The notes under the pieces: generated by a model
Seen by the model: only the letters and a program-made list of their open reading frames with translations
Told to the model about the DNA's origin: nothing
Databases searched by the model: none
Made by a program: the position numbers and the translations under genes
Shown here: positions 24,543 to 33,899 of the stretch, piece after piece
Layout of the letters: the number at the start of each line of letters is the position of its first letter
How positions within the stretch are numbered: the first letter of the stretch is position 1
Assembly: GCA_900553465.1 (NCBI GenBank)
Contig: USDT01000029.1
Location: forward strand, 1-35,139
From: an uncultured Prevotella sp.
GTDB taxonomy: Bacteria; Bacteroidota; Bacteroidia; Bacteroidales; Bacteroidaceae
Length of the DNA: 35,139 nucleotides
Direction of reading: 5' to 3'

Positions 24543-26378
24543 TTAGAGGGCACCGTCGAAGTGGCGTCTCACTATCTCGGCACGTGCTTTTCCTACCACC
24601 TCGGCTATGTCTTCGAGACTGGCTTCGCGTATTCGTTTTACGCTCTTGAAGTGGCGTAGCAGTGCCTCTGCGCTCTTTGGACCGATGCCGCTGATGTTGT
24701 CGAGCTCGCTGTGCAAGGCGTGGCGCGAGCGTTTGTCGCGGTGGAAAGTGATGGCGTAGCGGTGAACCTCATCCTGAATCTTCGTCAGAGCGTGAAAAAG
24801 TTCGCTGTCGGTCTTCAGCGCTACTACCTGTGGCGGAAAGCCGTAGAGCAGTTCGTTGGTGCGGTGACGGTCGTCTTTTGCCAGTCCGGCGATGGGTATG
24901 GATAGTCCGAGTTCGTCTTCCACAACCTTGCGCACCACTTCCATCTGGCCGCGTCCGCCGTCGGTTATGATGAGGTCGGGCAGGGGTTCTCCCTCTTCGC
25001 TCATGCGTCCGTAGCGGCGGCGTACTACTTCCTGCATAGATGCATAGTCGTCGGGCCCGCATACGGTGCGTATATTGTATTTTCGGTAGTCTTTTTTCGA
25101 AGGTTTCATTGCCTTGAACACTACGCATCCTGCCACTGCGTCGGTGCCTGAAATATTGGAGTTGTCGAAACATTCTATGTGGTATGGCAGCTTCTCCATT
25201 TGTAGTTTTTGCTGCAATTCTTTCATCAGACGGGTCTGTTTTTGCTCAGGATTGAGCTTTTCTGCCTGTTTCAGACGGTCGAACTTGTATTGCTTACAGT
25301 TCATTTCGGACAGTTCGAGCAGATGTTTTTTGTCGCCGCGCTGCGGTACTATGAAAGCTGCCTCACGCAGTTTCCAGTTCATCTCGAAGGGGACAATTAT
25401 CTCCGTGGCCTTGCTTCCGAAGCGTTCGCGTATCTCCGGAATGGCTGTCAGGAGCAGCTCTTCGTCTGTTTCGTCGAGTTTTCGCTTGTATTCGAAGGTG
25501 AAACTCTGGTTTATGGCGCCGTTCTTCACGTGTATGAAGTTGATGAATGCGTTGCGGCGGCTGTCGTCATCAGCTATGCTGAATACGTCTATATCTGTGA
25601 TGGTGTGGCTCACCACTTCGCTTTTGGCGCAGAAATTCTCTATGAGCATATACTTCTGTTTGAGTGCTTCGGCCTCCTCAAACTTCATTTCTGCTGCTTT
25701 CTGCATCATTTCGTCGTATATGGTACGGCTTATCTCGCGCGTGTTACCTTTTAATATTTCCTTCGCCTGGTTTATGTTGGCACGGTAGTCTTCCCATGTC
25801 TGGCATCCTGTACAGGGAGCGTTACAGTTGTGTATGTGGTATTCCAGACAGGGTTTGTACTTGTTTTGCTCTATTCCTTCCTTGGTTATCGGCATGCGGC
25901 ATGTGCGTGGCTTGTACAGCTTCTTTATAAGATCAAGTATCGCATACATGCTTGCCAGATGGCTGTATGGACCGTAGAACGTGCCGAACTTGCGGTTTAT
26001 CTGTCGTGTTTTGAATATTCTCGGCAGATATTCGTTGGTTATACATATACTGGGGTAGGTCTTGCCGTCTTTCAGCAGAACATTGTAACGTGGGTTGTAT
26101 TTCTTTATCAGACTGTTCTCCAGAAGCAGGGCGTCTTCCTCTGTGTTCACTACTGTGTAGCTGATATCACGTATCTTGGAGACGAGCACCTTTGTTTTGA
26201 ATCGGTCAACCTCCTTATGGAAATAGGAGGATACGCGCTTCTTCAGACTCTTGGCCTTGCCTACGTATATTATAGTGTGGCTCTCGTCGTAGAACTGATA
26301 GCTTCCCGGCTTGTCTGGCATGCTCTGCACGATAGCCTTCAGCTTGTCTGTTATCTGCTGTTTTTCGTCTTTGTTCAT
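24543..26378 (-). CDS. uvrC: Excinuclease ABC subunit C
   Basis: UvrC makes both incisions around a DNA lesion in nucleotide excision repair, acting with UvrB. The 611-residue protein has the N-terminal GIY-YIG nuclease (about 18-100; GSYQFYDESHTIIYVGKAKS), a central UVR motif that contacts UvrB (about 215-250; EMKFEEAEALKQKYMLIEN), the RNase H-like endonuclease region (about 390-540; HIECFDNSNISGTDAVAGCV), and a C-terminal helix-hairpin-helix pair (ISGIGPKSAEALLRHF). Nothing essential seems missing. It follows apt on the same strand after a 621-base gap containing a parS-like site and a terminator-like hairpin, so it probably has its own promoter. Confidence 0.97.
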   Translation of the reverse strand: MNKDEKQQITDKLKAIVQSMPDKPGSYQFYDESHTIIYVGKAKSLKKRVSSYFHKEVDRFKTKVLVSKIRDISYTVVNTEEDALLLENSLIKKYNPRYNVLLKDGKTYPSICITNEYLPRIFKTRQINRKFGTFYGPYSHLASMYAILDLIKKLYKPRTCRMPITKEGIEQNKYKPCLEYHIHNCNAPCTGCQTWEDYRANINQAKEILKGNTREISRTIYDEMMQKAAEMKFEEAEALKQKYMLIENFCAKSEVVSHTITDIDVFSIADDDSRRNAFINFIHVKNGAINQSFTFEYKRKLDETDEELLLTAIPEIRERFGSKATEIIVPFEMNWKLREAAFIVPQRGDKKHLLELSEMNCKQYKFDRLKQAEKLNPEQKQTRLMKELQQKLQMEKLPYHIECFDNSNISGTDAVAGCVVFKAMKPSKKDYRKYNIRTVCGPDDYASMQEVVRRRYGRMSEEGEPLPDLIITDGGRGQMEVVRKVVEDELGLSIPIAGLAKDDRHRTNELLYGFPPQVVALKTDSELFHALTKIQDEVHRYAITFHRDKRSRHALHSELDNISGIGPKSAEALLRHFKSVKRIREASLEDIAEVVGKARAEIVRRHFDGAL

Positions 26379-26418
26379 GATGCGTAACTTGTTTATATAG
26401 AGCGTATTTAAGTGTTAA

Positions 26419-26434
26419 AGTTTCACGTGAAACC
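26419..26434. promoter_or_regulatory. parS: parS-like ParB-binding site
   Basis: The core GTTTCACGTGAAAC (26420-26433) is a perfect 14-bp palindrome and matches the bacterial parS consensus TGTTNCACGTGAAACA except at the outermost bases. TGTTCCACGT at 26451-26460 looks like a half site 31 bases away. ParB sites usually lie near the replication origin. Confidence 0.75.
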
Positions 26435-26919
26435 CTAAGTGTGCATTTACTGTTCCACGTTCACTGTCCGTTGGTAGCTCTGTCTCCAGTCGACAAAGTT
26501 ATGGGTGTACTGCGTTCGGACTGTCGTACCTTCGTGCAGGATGTGTGATTGGGTGGTGAGAAGTCTGCATTGCATTTTTGTCCGCGATATTTGAGGACGG
26601 AATTCTTCCGCTTGTTTTTGTATGACGTCTGATGTTCCAGTTTGCTGATCTTGCATGTCGTTGTTATTATTGACGACACTTTTCGCTTTTGCAGACAATG
26701 TATCTCTTTTGACTCTCTTTTCTTTCAGTTTCCTTACAGTAGTGGGTCTTTGTTCTGAAAATTATATGTTTTATTGGAAATAATGGTGAATCGTTTTGGA
26801 GAATACTTTTTTTCTTGCTGCTAATACAGAACTTTTGTTTGTTGATGATGCAGTGTGCCGATTGCTTGAGATTTATTCCTGTTTTCTCGTAAAATCGATG
26901 TTCTCGCTGCATAAAAGCG

Positions 26920-26990
26920 AAAACCGGTCGGCTGACGCGGGTATGACAACACTTATGTGCGTCCGTTCTGCGTTTCAGCTGACCGGTTTT
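26920..26990 (-). terminator. Terminator-like hairpin after apt
   Basis: AAAACCGGTCGGCTGA (26920-26935) pairs with TCAGCTGACCGGTTTT (26975-26990), 16 bp with one G-T wobble, around a 39-base loop. On the minus strand the second arm ends in TTTT and is followed by CGCTTTTATG. It starts 10 bases after the apt stop. The rest of the apt-uvrC gap (26465-26919) shows no clear gene. Confidence 0.65.
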
Positions 26991-26999
26991 GTGAAATAC

Positions 27000-27530
27000 T
27001 TAAATCTGTATGAGTGATGTTACTTCGATGTCTTTATCAAATGCATCACGGCCGTTCAGGTCTTCGTTCACGAGTTCTATGATAAAGTTGCAGTATACTT
27101 TCTTTGGATTGAACTTCTTTACCAGATCGCATGCTGCCTTCATTGTGCCGCCGGTAGCCAGCAGATCGTCGTGTAGAAGAACTACGTCGTTTTCATCGAT
27201 TGCATCTTTGTGTATTTCGATGGTATCAGTTCCATATTCTTTTGAATACTCCTGCTGTACGGTGTCGCAGGGTAGCTTGCCCGGCTTACGGCACAATACA
27301 ATTCCGGCATCAAGGCGCAACGCGATGGCGGAAGACATGACGAAACCGCGTGATTCGATTCCTACAATTTTGGTGATACCTTTGTCTTTATAAAGGTCAT
27401 ACATTTCGTCGTTGATTATCTTCAGGCACTCCGGGTTCTTGAACAGGGTGGTGACGTCTCTGAAGTTAACTCCTTTCTTTGGCCAATCCTTAATGCAGCG
27501 GAGATTGTCCAGCAATAGTTTGTTGTTCAT
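27000..27530 (-). CDS. apt: Adenine phosphoribosyltransferase
   Basis: Apt converts adenine and PRPP to AMP in purine salvage. The 176-residue length is typical. The PRPP-binding motif is VVLLHDDLLATGGTM (about 116-130), and the N-terminal IKDWPKKGVNFRDVTTLF (about 13-30) is the usual flexible segment around the adenine site. GIESRGFVMSSAIALRLDAG is also conserved. I chose the ATG at 27530; an in-frame TTG two codons upstream has no support. It lies 48 bases downstream of mnmG with a parS-like site between them, and a hairpin terminator follows. Confidence 0.96.
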   Translation of the reverse strand: MNNKLLLDNLRCIKDWPKKGVNFRDVTTLFKNPECLKIINDEMYDLYKDKGITKIVGIESRGFVMSSAIALRLDAGIVLCRKPGKLPCDTVQQEYSKEYGTDTIEIHKDAIDENDVVLLHDDLLATGGTMKAACDLVKKFNPKKVYCNFIIELVNEDLNGRDAFDKDIEVTSLIQI

Positions 27531-27564
27531 TTTCAATAAGTTATAGTGTGTTTGTTATTTGTTT

Positions 27565-27580
27565 TGTTTCACGTGGAACT
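27565..27580. promoter_or_regulatory. parS: Second parS-like ParB-binding site
   Basis: Read on the minus strand this is AGTTCCACGTGAAACA, matching TGTTNCACGTGAAACA at 15 of 16 positions. It overlaps the last two bases of the mnmG stop codon and lies 1.15 kb from the other parS-like site. Confidence 0.8.
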
Positions 27581-29450
27581 ATCTATGCATAAGCACGAGC
27601 AGTACATTGATGTCGCTCGGTGATACTCCGGGTATGCGACCTGCTTGTGCCAAAGTCTCCGGATTTATTCTTTCGAGCTTTTGTCTTGCTTCTGTGGATA
27701 GCTCGTGCAATTCAGAATAATTGAAGTGTCCCCTTATTTTGATATTTTCCAGACGATGCATTTTGTCTGCAATCAGACGTTCACGTTCTATATATCCTTT
27801 ATATTTGATACAGATTTCTGCGGCTTCTGTTGTTTCTTCTTTGCGTACGTCTATCGAAGAAATCATCTCTTTCAGCGATGGAATGATCTCGCTGAGATTG
27901 TTCATCGTTATTTGTGGACGTGATATAAGATCTGCAATACTGCATCCCATACGGAGAGGTGCGGTACCAAGATGCTCGAGCGCGTCGTTTATTTCGCGCG
28001 GTTTCACCGATGTATGATTGCAGAAATCAATGATTTTATCGATGTTTGTTTTTTTCTTTGTCCATACATCGTAACGTGGTCTTTTTACTATGCCGAGGTC
28101 GTAACCCATCTGTGTGAGTCTGGCGTCAGCGTTGTCCTGGCGCAGCAGTATGCGGTATTCGGCGCGTGAAGTGAACATCCGATAAGGTTCATCCACTCCT
28201 TTGGTCGTAAGGTCGTCGATTAGTACACCTATGTATGCCTCGTCGCGTTTGAGTACTATCGGATCGCTGCCTGCACATGCCAGTGCAGCGTTGATGCCTG
28301 CCATCAATCCCTGGCCTCCGGCTTCCTCGTATCCGGTGGTGCCGTTTACCTGACCGGCCATGTAAAGACCTTTTATTATTTTCGATTCAAGCGAAGGATA
28401 AAGCTGTGTCGGATCGAAGTAGTCGTACTCTATGGCGTATCCGGCGCGATAAACCTTCACGTCGCGCAGTGCGGGGATTTTGCGCAGCGCTTCTATTTGC
28501 ACATCCATGGGCATGCTCGACGAAAATCCGTTGAGATACATTTCGTTGGTATCTTCGCCTTCCGGTTCGAGAAAGAGAGGATGCTGGTCTTTGTCCGGGA
28601 ATGTCACAAGCTTTGTTTCGATGGACGGACAATAGCGTGGACCGGTGCTTTGTATCTGTCCGTTGAAAAGGGGAGAGTCGGCCAAACCTGATTTGAGAGT
28701 GTCGTGCACTTCCTTGTTGGTATAACATGTCCAGCAGGGAAGCTGCTTCAGAGGCCTCCGCTCGCTTATGTAACTAAAACTATGATGATCGTTCTCGCCG
28801 GGCTGCTCGTCCATATCTTCAAAGTGTACGCTGCGCTTGTCTATGCGTACGGGTGTGCCTGTCTTCATACGCATGGAACTTATGCCGTGACGGGTGATGC
28901 TTTCGGTGAGGTTGAATACTGCCGGTTCGGAGCATCGTCCGCCCGGAACCTTGTGGCGTCCTATGTGCATCAGACCGTTGAGGAACGTTCCTGCTGTAAT
29001 TATAACACAGCGGGCGTGCAGTTCAACGCCCCATATGGTGCGTACACCTTCGGCATGTCCGTCCTTGACAAGCAGTTCTTCGGCCTGGTCCTGCCAGATG
29101 TCGAGATTGTCTACTGAGTCTAGTACGTGTCTCCATTCCCAAATAAACTTCTCCCGGTCGCATTGTGCCCTGGGACTCCATACGGCCGGACCTTTGCCTC
29201 GGTTGAGCATTCTGAATTGTATTGAGGCCGCATCGGTCACCAGGCCCATGTATCCTCCGAGCGCGTCAATCTCGCGCACGATCTGTCCTTTTGCAATTCC
29301 TCCTACGGCGGGGTTGCAGCTCATCTGTGCGATTTTGTTCATGTCCATTGTCACAAGACATGTTTTCGCTCCCATGCCGGCCGCAGCGGCTGCTGCCTCG
29401 CATCCCGCGTGGCCGCCTCCGATTACGAGTACGTCATAAAATAAATTCAT
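27579..29450 (-). CDS. mnmG: tRNA uridine-5-carboxymethylaminomethyl modification enzyme MnmG (GidA)
   Basis: MnmG, with MnmE, installs carboxymethylaminomethyl groups on the wobble uridine of certain tRNAs, using FAD. The 623-residue length is typical. The FAD-binding motif is VIGGGHAGCEAA (9-20). Conserved segments include MSCNPAVGGIAKGQIVREID (about 49-68), GTFLNGLMHIG and GQVNGTTGYEEAGGQGLMAG. I chose the ATG at 29450 (MNLFYDVLVIGGG); a TTG nine codons upstream lies inside the promoter -7 box. mnmG is often near the replication origin, and the adjacent parS-like sites agree with that. It is divergent from frdCAB. Confidence 0.97.
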   Translation of the reverse strand: MNLFYDVLVIGGGHAGCEAAAAAAGMGAKTCLVTMDMNKIAQMSCNPAVGGIAKGQIVREIDALGGYMGLVTDAASIQFRMLNRGKGPAVWSPRAQCDREKFIWEWRHVLDSVDNLDIWQDQAEELLVKDGHAEGVRTIWGVELHARCVIITAGTFLNGLMHIGRHKVPGGRCSEPAVFNLTESITRHGISSMRMKTGTPVRIDKRSVHFEDMDEQPGENDHHSFSYISERRPLKQLPCWTCYTNKEVHDTLKSGLADSPLFNGQIQSTGPRYCPSIETKLVTFPDKDQHPLFLEPEGEDTNEMYLNGFSSSMPMDVQIEALRKIPALRDVKVYRAGYAIEYDYFDPTQLYPSLESKIIKGLYMAGQVNGTTGYEEAGGQGLMAGINAALACAGSDPIVLKRDEAYIGVLIDDLTTKGVDEPYRMFTSRAEYRILLRQDNADARLTQMGYDLGIVKRPRYDVWTKKKTNIDKIIDFCNHTSVKPREINDALEHLGTAPLRMGCSIADLISRPQITMNNLSEIIPSLKEMISSIDVRKEETTEAAEICIKYKGYIERERLIADKMHRLENIKIRGHFNYSELHELSTEARQKLERINPETLAQAGRIPGVSPSDINVLLVLMHR

Positions 29451-29474
29451 TATTTGCTGGAAAATTTGATGTCG

Positions 29475-29482
29475 CAAAATTA
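29475..29482 (-). promoter_or_regulatory. Candidate -7 element for mnmG
   Basis: The minus strand reads TAATTTTG, a perfect TAnnTTTG match, 24 bases before the ATG at 29450. No clear -33 TTTG is present. Confidence 0.6.
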
Positions 29483-29513
29483 AGAATAAAAATCGATTTT
29501 TGCTTTAAAATAG

Positions 29514-29544
29514 TTTGATTTATCATTAAAATATAGTATTTTTG
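29514..29544 (+). promoter_or_regulatory. frdCAB promoter
   Basis: TTTG (29514-29517) and TATTTTTG (29537-29544) are separated by 19 bases, an ideal Bacteroidetes -33/-7 pair and the best promoter in the window. Confidence 0.8.
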
Positions 29545-29550
29545 CATTCT

Positions 29551-29661
29551 GTATGGGGCAGCTGTTACCTATAAAAAGGTAACGGGGCGCGTGTGCTTAA
29601 CTGCTATATTATGAAGAATCCAAATAAATCTAACAGTTAAATAATTAAATTTCAATCATTT
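29551..29661 (+). promoter_or_regulatory. Structured leader of frdCAB with a nine-codon reading frame
   Basis: The predicted leader is about 110 bases, long for this window. GTTACC (29564-29569) pairs with GGTAAC across TATAAAAA. TTAACTG near 29597 pairs with CAGTTAA (29634-29640) over a longer loop. A short frame, ATG at 29611 to TAA at 29638-29640 (MKNPNKSNS), ends inside the second arm. Translation of it could affect that hairpin; this is inference. Confidence 0.4.
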
Positions 29662-30348
29662 ATGTGGTTAATCAATTCTTCTATTGGTAGAAAAGTTGTG
29701 ATGTCGGTAACCGGTGTCGCGCTTATTCTATTCTTGACATTCCACATGTCAATGAACATTGCGGCTCTCTTCTCAGGAGAAGCCTACAACATGATTTGTG
29801 AGTTCCTGGGTGCCAACTGGTATGCCTTAGTGGCAACACTCGGTCTGGCTTTCCTGGCAGTGGTGCACATCGTTTACGCTTTCTGGCTTACGATGCAGAA
29901 CCGTGCTGCACGCGGTAGCGAGCGCTACACGGTGACAGTATGTTCCAAGAAAGTGGAGTGGGCGTCTCAGAACATGCTTGTGCTGGGTATCATCGTACTG
30001 CTCGGACTTTGCCTCCACATGTTCAACTTCTGGTACAACATGATGTTTGCAGAGCTCACCGGTATCACAGTGGCACACGATCCTGCTGACGGCTTCGCCT
30101 ACATTCAGGACACATTCGCCAATCCGGTTTATGTAGTGCTCTACATCGTTTGGCTTGCTGCTATCTGGTTCCACCTTTCTCATGGTTTCTGGAGCGCAAT
30201 GCAGACATTCGGCTGGAACGGTAAGGTGTGGTTCAACCGTTGGAAGGTTATCGGCATTGTTTACACAACTCTTCTGATGCTCGGTTTCCTCGTTGTAGTA
30301 CTGGCTTTTGCTTTCAATCTTGCTCCGAGCCTGAACTGCTGCTACTAA
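29662..30348 (+). CDS. frdC: Fumarate reductase/succinate dehydrogenase cytochrome b subunit
   Basis: This membrane subunit anchors the enzyme and carries heme b to exchange electrons with menaquinone. The 228 residues form five membrane segments (about 10-35, 55-77, 103-122, 152-173, 192-218), as in the B-type diheme family. Histidines suited to heme binding occur in FHMSMN, VHIVYAFW, LHMFNFWY and FHLSHGFW. It is the first gene of frdCAB, 37 bases ahead of the flavoprotein gene. In Bacteroidales the complex mainly reduces fumarate to succinate during anaerobic growth, so I prefer frd over sdh; sequence alone does not decide the direction. Confidence 0.93.
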   Translation: MWLINSSIGRKVVMSVTGVALILFLTFHMSMNIAALFSGEAYNMICEFLGANWYALVATLGLAFLAVVHIVYAFWLTMQNRAARGSERYTVTVCSKKVEWASQNMLVLGIIVLLGLCLHMFNFWYNMMFAELTGITVAHDPADGFAYIQDTFANPVYVVLYIVWLAAIWFHLSHGFWSAMQTFGWNGKVWFNRWKVIGIVYTTLLMLGFLVVVLAFAFNLAPSLNCCY

Positions 30349-30385
30349 TTCATTCATAAAAAATAACTCATAATTCATAAAAGTT

Positions 30386-32368
30386 ATGGCAAAACAACTT
30401 GATTCGAAGATTCCTGCCGGCCCCGTGGCTGAGAAATGGACAAATTATAAGGCTCACCAGCGTCTGGTGAACCCCAAGAACAAACTGAAGCTCGATGTTA
30501 TTGTTGTCGGCACCGGACTTGCCGGAGCCAGTGCAGCTGCCTCTCTCGGCGAAATGGGCTTCAATGTCCTGAACTTCTGTATTCAGGATTCACCGCGCCG
30601 TGCTCACTCTATCGCAGCACAGGGTGGTATCAACGCTGCAAAGAACTATCAGAACGACGGTGACTCAGTATATCGCCTGTTCTATGATACAGTGAAAGGT
30701 GGCGACTATCGTGCACGCGAAGCCAACGTATATCGTCTGGCTGAAGTGTCAAACAACATCATCGACCAGTGTGTTGCACAGGGTGTTCCTTTTGCACGTG
30801 AGTACGGCGGTATGCTTGCCAACCGTTCGTTCGGTGGTGCTCAGGTTTCACGTACATTCTATGCAAAGGGTCAGACAGGCCAGCAGCTGCTGCTCGGTGC
30901 TTACTCTGCACTCAGCTGCCAGATACATGCAGGACGTGTGAAACTCTACACACGCTACGAGATGGAGGATGTTGTAATCGTTGACGGACGTGCACGCGGT
31001 ATCATTGCAAAGAACCTCGTGACAGGTAAGCTGGAGCGTTTCTCTGCAAATGCAGTGGTTATAGGTACCGGTGGTTACGGTAACACATACTTCCTTTCTA
31101 CAAACGCTATGGGCTGTAACTGTACAGCGGCTATGGCTTGCTACCGTAAGGGAGCTTACTTCGCTAATCCTTCTTATGTTCAGATCCACCCGACATGTAT
31201 TCCTGTTCACGGTGACAAGCAGTCTAAACTGACTCTTATGTCTGAGTCACTGCGTAATGACGGACGTATCTGGGTTCCGAAGAAACTTGAGGATGCAAAG
31301 GCTCTGCAGGCCGGAACCAAGAAAGGAAGCGACATTCCTGAGGAAGACCGCGACTATTATCTGGAGCGCCGCTATCCGGCATTCGGTAACCTCGTTCCGC
31401 GCGACGTTGCCAGCCGTGCAGCAAAAGAGCGTTGCGATAAGGGCTACGGCGTAAACAACACAGGTCTGGCCGTATTCCTCGACTTCTCTGAAAGTATCGA
31501 GCGTCTGGGTATCGACGTTGTTCTGCAGCGTTACGGTAACCTCTTCGACATGTACGAGGAAATCACTGACGTAAATCCGGGCGAACTTGCCAACGAGATA
31601 AACGGCGTGAAGTATTACAACCCGATGATGATCTTCCCGGCTGTACACTATACAATGGGTGGTATCTGGGTTGACTATGAATTGATGACAACAATCAAGG
31701 GACTCTTCGCTATCGGCGAGTGCAACTTCTCAGATCACGGTGCAAACCGTCTGGGTGCGTCTGCGCTGATGCAGGGTCTGGCCGACGGATACTTCGTTCT
31801 GCCTTATACAATCCAGAACTATCTTGCCGATCAGTCTATCTGGCCGCGCATCTCAACAGATCTGCCTGAGTTCGAAGAGGCAGAGAAGGGCGTTCAGGCT
31901 GAGATCGACCGCCTGATGAACATCAAGGGTAAGCGCTCTGTTGATTCAATACACAAGGAGCTCGGACACATCATGTGGGAGCATGTAGGTATGGGTCGTA
32001 CAGCAGAGGGCCTGAAAGAAGGTCTTGAGCTTATCAAGAAAGTACGCAAGGAATTCGAGACAAACCTCTTCATCCCAGGATCAAAAGAAGGTCTTAATGT
32101 CGAGCTTGACAAGGCCATCCACCTCCGCGACTTCATCACAATGGGCGAGCTCATCGCTTACGACGCACTTTCCCGTAACGAGTCTTGCGGTGGACACTTC
32201 CGTGAGGAGTATCAGACTGAGGACGGCGAGGCTAAGCGCGACGATGAAAACTACTTCTACGTAGGTTGCTGGGAGTACCAGGGCGATGACACCAAAGCAC
32301 CTGAACTTATCAAGGAACCGCTTGAGTATGAAGCTATTAAGGTTCAGACACGTAACTACAAGAATTAA
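30386..32368 (+). CDS. frdA: Fumarate reductase/succinate dehydrogenase flavoprotein subunit
   Basis: This is the catalytic subunit, interconverting fumarate and succinate on covalently bound FAD. The 660-residue length is normal for the B-type enzymes. The dinucleotide-binding motif is [20 protein letters not shown] (40-59). The FAD-linking histidine is H74 in [29 protein letters not shown] and [20 protein letters not shown] belong to the active-site and FAD regions. Like frdC and frdB it uses ATC/ATT for isoleucine almost throughout and few ATA codons, which fits strong expression. It is 24 bases ahead of frdB. Confidence 0.96.
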   Translation: MAKQLDSKIPAGPVAEKWTNYKAHQRLVNPKNKLKLDVIVVGTGLAGASAAASLGEMGFNVLNFCIQDSPRRAHSIAAQGGINAAKNYQNDGDSVYRLFYDTVKGGDYRAREANVYRLAEVSNNIIDQCVAQGVPFAREYGGMLANRSFGGAQVSRTFYAKGQTGQQLLLGAYSALSCQIHAGRVKLYTRYEMEDVVIVDGRARGIIAKNLVTGKLERFSANAVVIGTGGYGNTYFLSTNAMGCNCTAAMACYRKGAYFANPSYVQIHPTCIPVHGDKQSKLTLMSESLRNDGRIWVPKKLEDAKALQAGTKKGSDIPEEDRDYYLERRYPAFGNLVPRDVASRAAKERCDKGYGVNNTGLAVFLDFSESIERLGIDVVLQRYGNLFDMYEEITDVNPGELANEINGVKYYNPMMIFPAVHYTMGGIWVDYELMTTIKGLFAIGECNFSDHGANRLGASALMQGLADGYFVLPYTIQNYLADQSIWPRISTDLPEFEEAEKGVQAEIDRLMNIKGKRSVDSIHKELGHIMWEHVGMGRTAEGLKEGLELIKKVRKEFETNLFIPGSKEGLNVELDKAIHLRDFITMGELIAYDALSRNESCGGHFREEYQTEDGEAKRDDENYFYVGCWEYQGDDTKAPELIKEPLEYEAIKVQTRNYKN

Positions 32369-32392
32369 TAAACAACCACAGAACATACAATT

Positions 32393-33148
32393 ATGGACAA
32401 AAATATAAGTTTCACACTTAAAGTTTGGCGTCAGAACGGTCCCAAGGCAAAAGGCCATTTTGATACCTTCGAGATGAAAGATATTCCAGGTGATACTTCT
32501 TTCCTCGAAATGCTTGACATTCTCAACGAGCAGCTGATCGAAGACGGCAAGGAACCTTTCGTGTTCGACCACGACTGTCGTGAGGGCATCTGCGGCATGT
32601 GCTCGCTCTACATCAACGGTCATCCACACGGACCGGCTACCGGAGCAACAACATGTCAGCTCTATATGCGTCGTTTCAACGACGGCGACGTGATCACAGT
32701 TGAGCCGTGGCGTTCAGCAGCATTCCCTATCATCAAGGACTGCATGGTTGACCGTGGCGCATTCGACAAGATCATCCAGGCCGGCGGATATGTTACAGTA
32801 CGTACAGGTCAGCCGCAGGACGCCAACGCAATCCTCATCCCGAAAGAGGACGCCGACGAGGCAATGGACTGCGCTACATGTATCGGCTGCGGTGCTTGCG
32901 TTGCTGCATGTAAGAACGGTTCTGCAATGCTCTTCGTATCATCAAAGGTTTCTCAGCTCGCACTTCTGCCGCAGGGACGTCCTGAGGCTGCAAAGCGTGC
33001 CAAGGCAATGATCATGAAGATGGAAGAGCTCGGCTTCGGTAACTGCACCAACACCCGCGCCTGCGAGGCTGAGTGCCCGAAGAATGAGAGCATCGCCAAC
33101 ATCGCCCGCCTGAACCGCGAGTTCATCAAGGCTAAGCTGGCTGATTAA
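32393..33148 (+). CDS. frdB: Fumarate reductase/succinate dehydrogenase iron-sulfur subunit
   Basis: FrdB carries electrons between heme b/menaquinone and FAD through three clusters. The [2Fe-2S] ligands are C62, C67, C70 and C88 ([10 protein letters not shown] and the later TTCQL). The [4Fe-4S] site is [11 protein letters not shown] (163-173). The remaining cysteines, [16 protein letters not shown] (about 218-233), complete the [3Fe-4S] and [4Fe-4S] sites. The 251-residue length is usual. It is the last gene of the operon; a strong terminator follows 26 bases after the stop. Confidence 0.96.
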   Translation: MDKNISFTLKVWRQNGPKAKGHFDTFEMKDIPGDTSFLEMLDILNEQLIEDGKEPFVFDHDCREGICGMCSLYINGHPHGPATGATTCQLYMRRFNDGDVITVEPWRSAAFPIIKDCMVDRGAFDKIIQAGGYVTVRTGQPQDANAILIPKEDADEAMDCATCIGCGACVAACKNGSAMLFVSSKVSQLALLPQGRPEAAKRAKAMIMKMEELGFGNCTNTRACEAECPKNESIANIARLNREFIKAKLAD

Positions 33149-33174
33149 TAAGAATTATCATTCTATAGCTAATC

Positions 33175-33212
33175 ACAGGGCGGAGATTTCGGTCTCCGCC
33201 CTGTTTTTTTAT
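33175..33212 (+). terminator. frdCAB terminator
   Basis: ACAGGGCGGAGA (33175-33186) pairs perfectly with TCTCCGCCCTGT (33193-33204) around a 6-base loop and is followed by a run of T, a textbook intrinsic terminator. Confidence 0.95.
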
Positions 33213-33899
33213 TCTTTCATGCCGTAATTGTGGCTTTTTCTTGCTTCAGACGGCAGTTCTCCGTTGCGGCGGATGATTGTTTCATCAGTCCGTTTTGTGC
33301 GCTCAGAACGGAATAAAAGGCTGTTTTGCAGCGTTTATATGCAGCCGACAGCCTGCGTATCATATAATTTTGTATATTGATGTTAAGTTCTTACATCTTC
33401 ATATGCTGCTGCGGACAGTGTGCAGTGAAGCGGTATGTGGAGATGCCACTGATTATGATTCGCTGGTGCAGACATAGATGGCGCATATGCCGGCAGACCC
33501 TTTCCGCATAGAAATACTTCAGACAACAGCAGCCCGAGTTGTAGGAAAGTATCATAATGAGCATGCATTCATCCTTTGATATGGTCGAGGCACGGTGATA
33601 TAAGCGTTTTTATTGCGTGTCTAAGAATATATTTTTATACCATAGTACCAAAAACTTGTAAGACTGAAAATCAGCGTAGCCAAATCATCTCCCATACAAA
33701 ATAATTCTATAATTTTGCTTTAGCCGATTATGGCGATTATTGTTTGTAATCTTTTGTAAATCAGTATGATAAAGTTATAATAATTTTCTTTAATTACCAA
33801 ATTTACAAGAACTTACAATTATTAAAGCTCACGTTCAAATAGGGATATTAATGATATTATGCGTTATTGTAATAAATCATTTATTATAATAACTGTTTT
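33213..33899. other. Intergenic DNA, AT-rich in its right half
   Basis: There is no convincing gene or RNA. From about 33640 to 33899 it is strongly AT-rich and leads into the barrel-protein gene. I find no good TAnnTTTG element; TAATCTTTTG near 33750 is only a loose match. Confidence 0.4.

Noticed and set aside
26447..26912. Two minus-strand frames of 83 and 81 codons between apt and uvrC
   Set aside because: The first has a protein-like polar start (MSAKAKSVVNNNNDMQDQQ), but there is no -7 element or family match and it runs into the parS half site. Left out, though not excluded.
29450..29661. Replication origin in the mnmG-frdC interval
   Set aside because: The interval is AT-rich and next to parS-like sites, but I see no DnaA-box cluster, and dnaA is not in the window.
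33277..33477. 66-codon frame after the frd terminator
   Set aside because: No conserved motif, no promoter, and poor composition.
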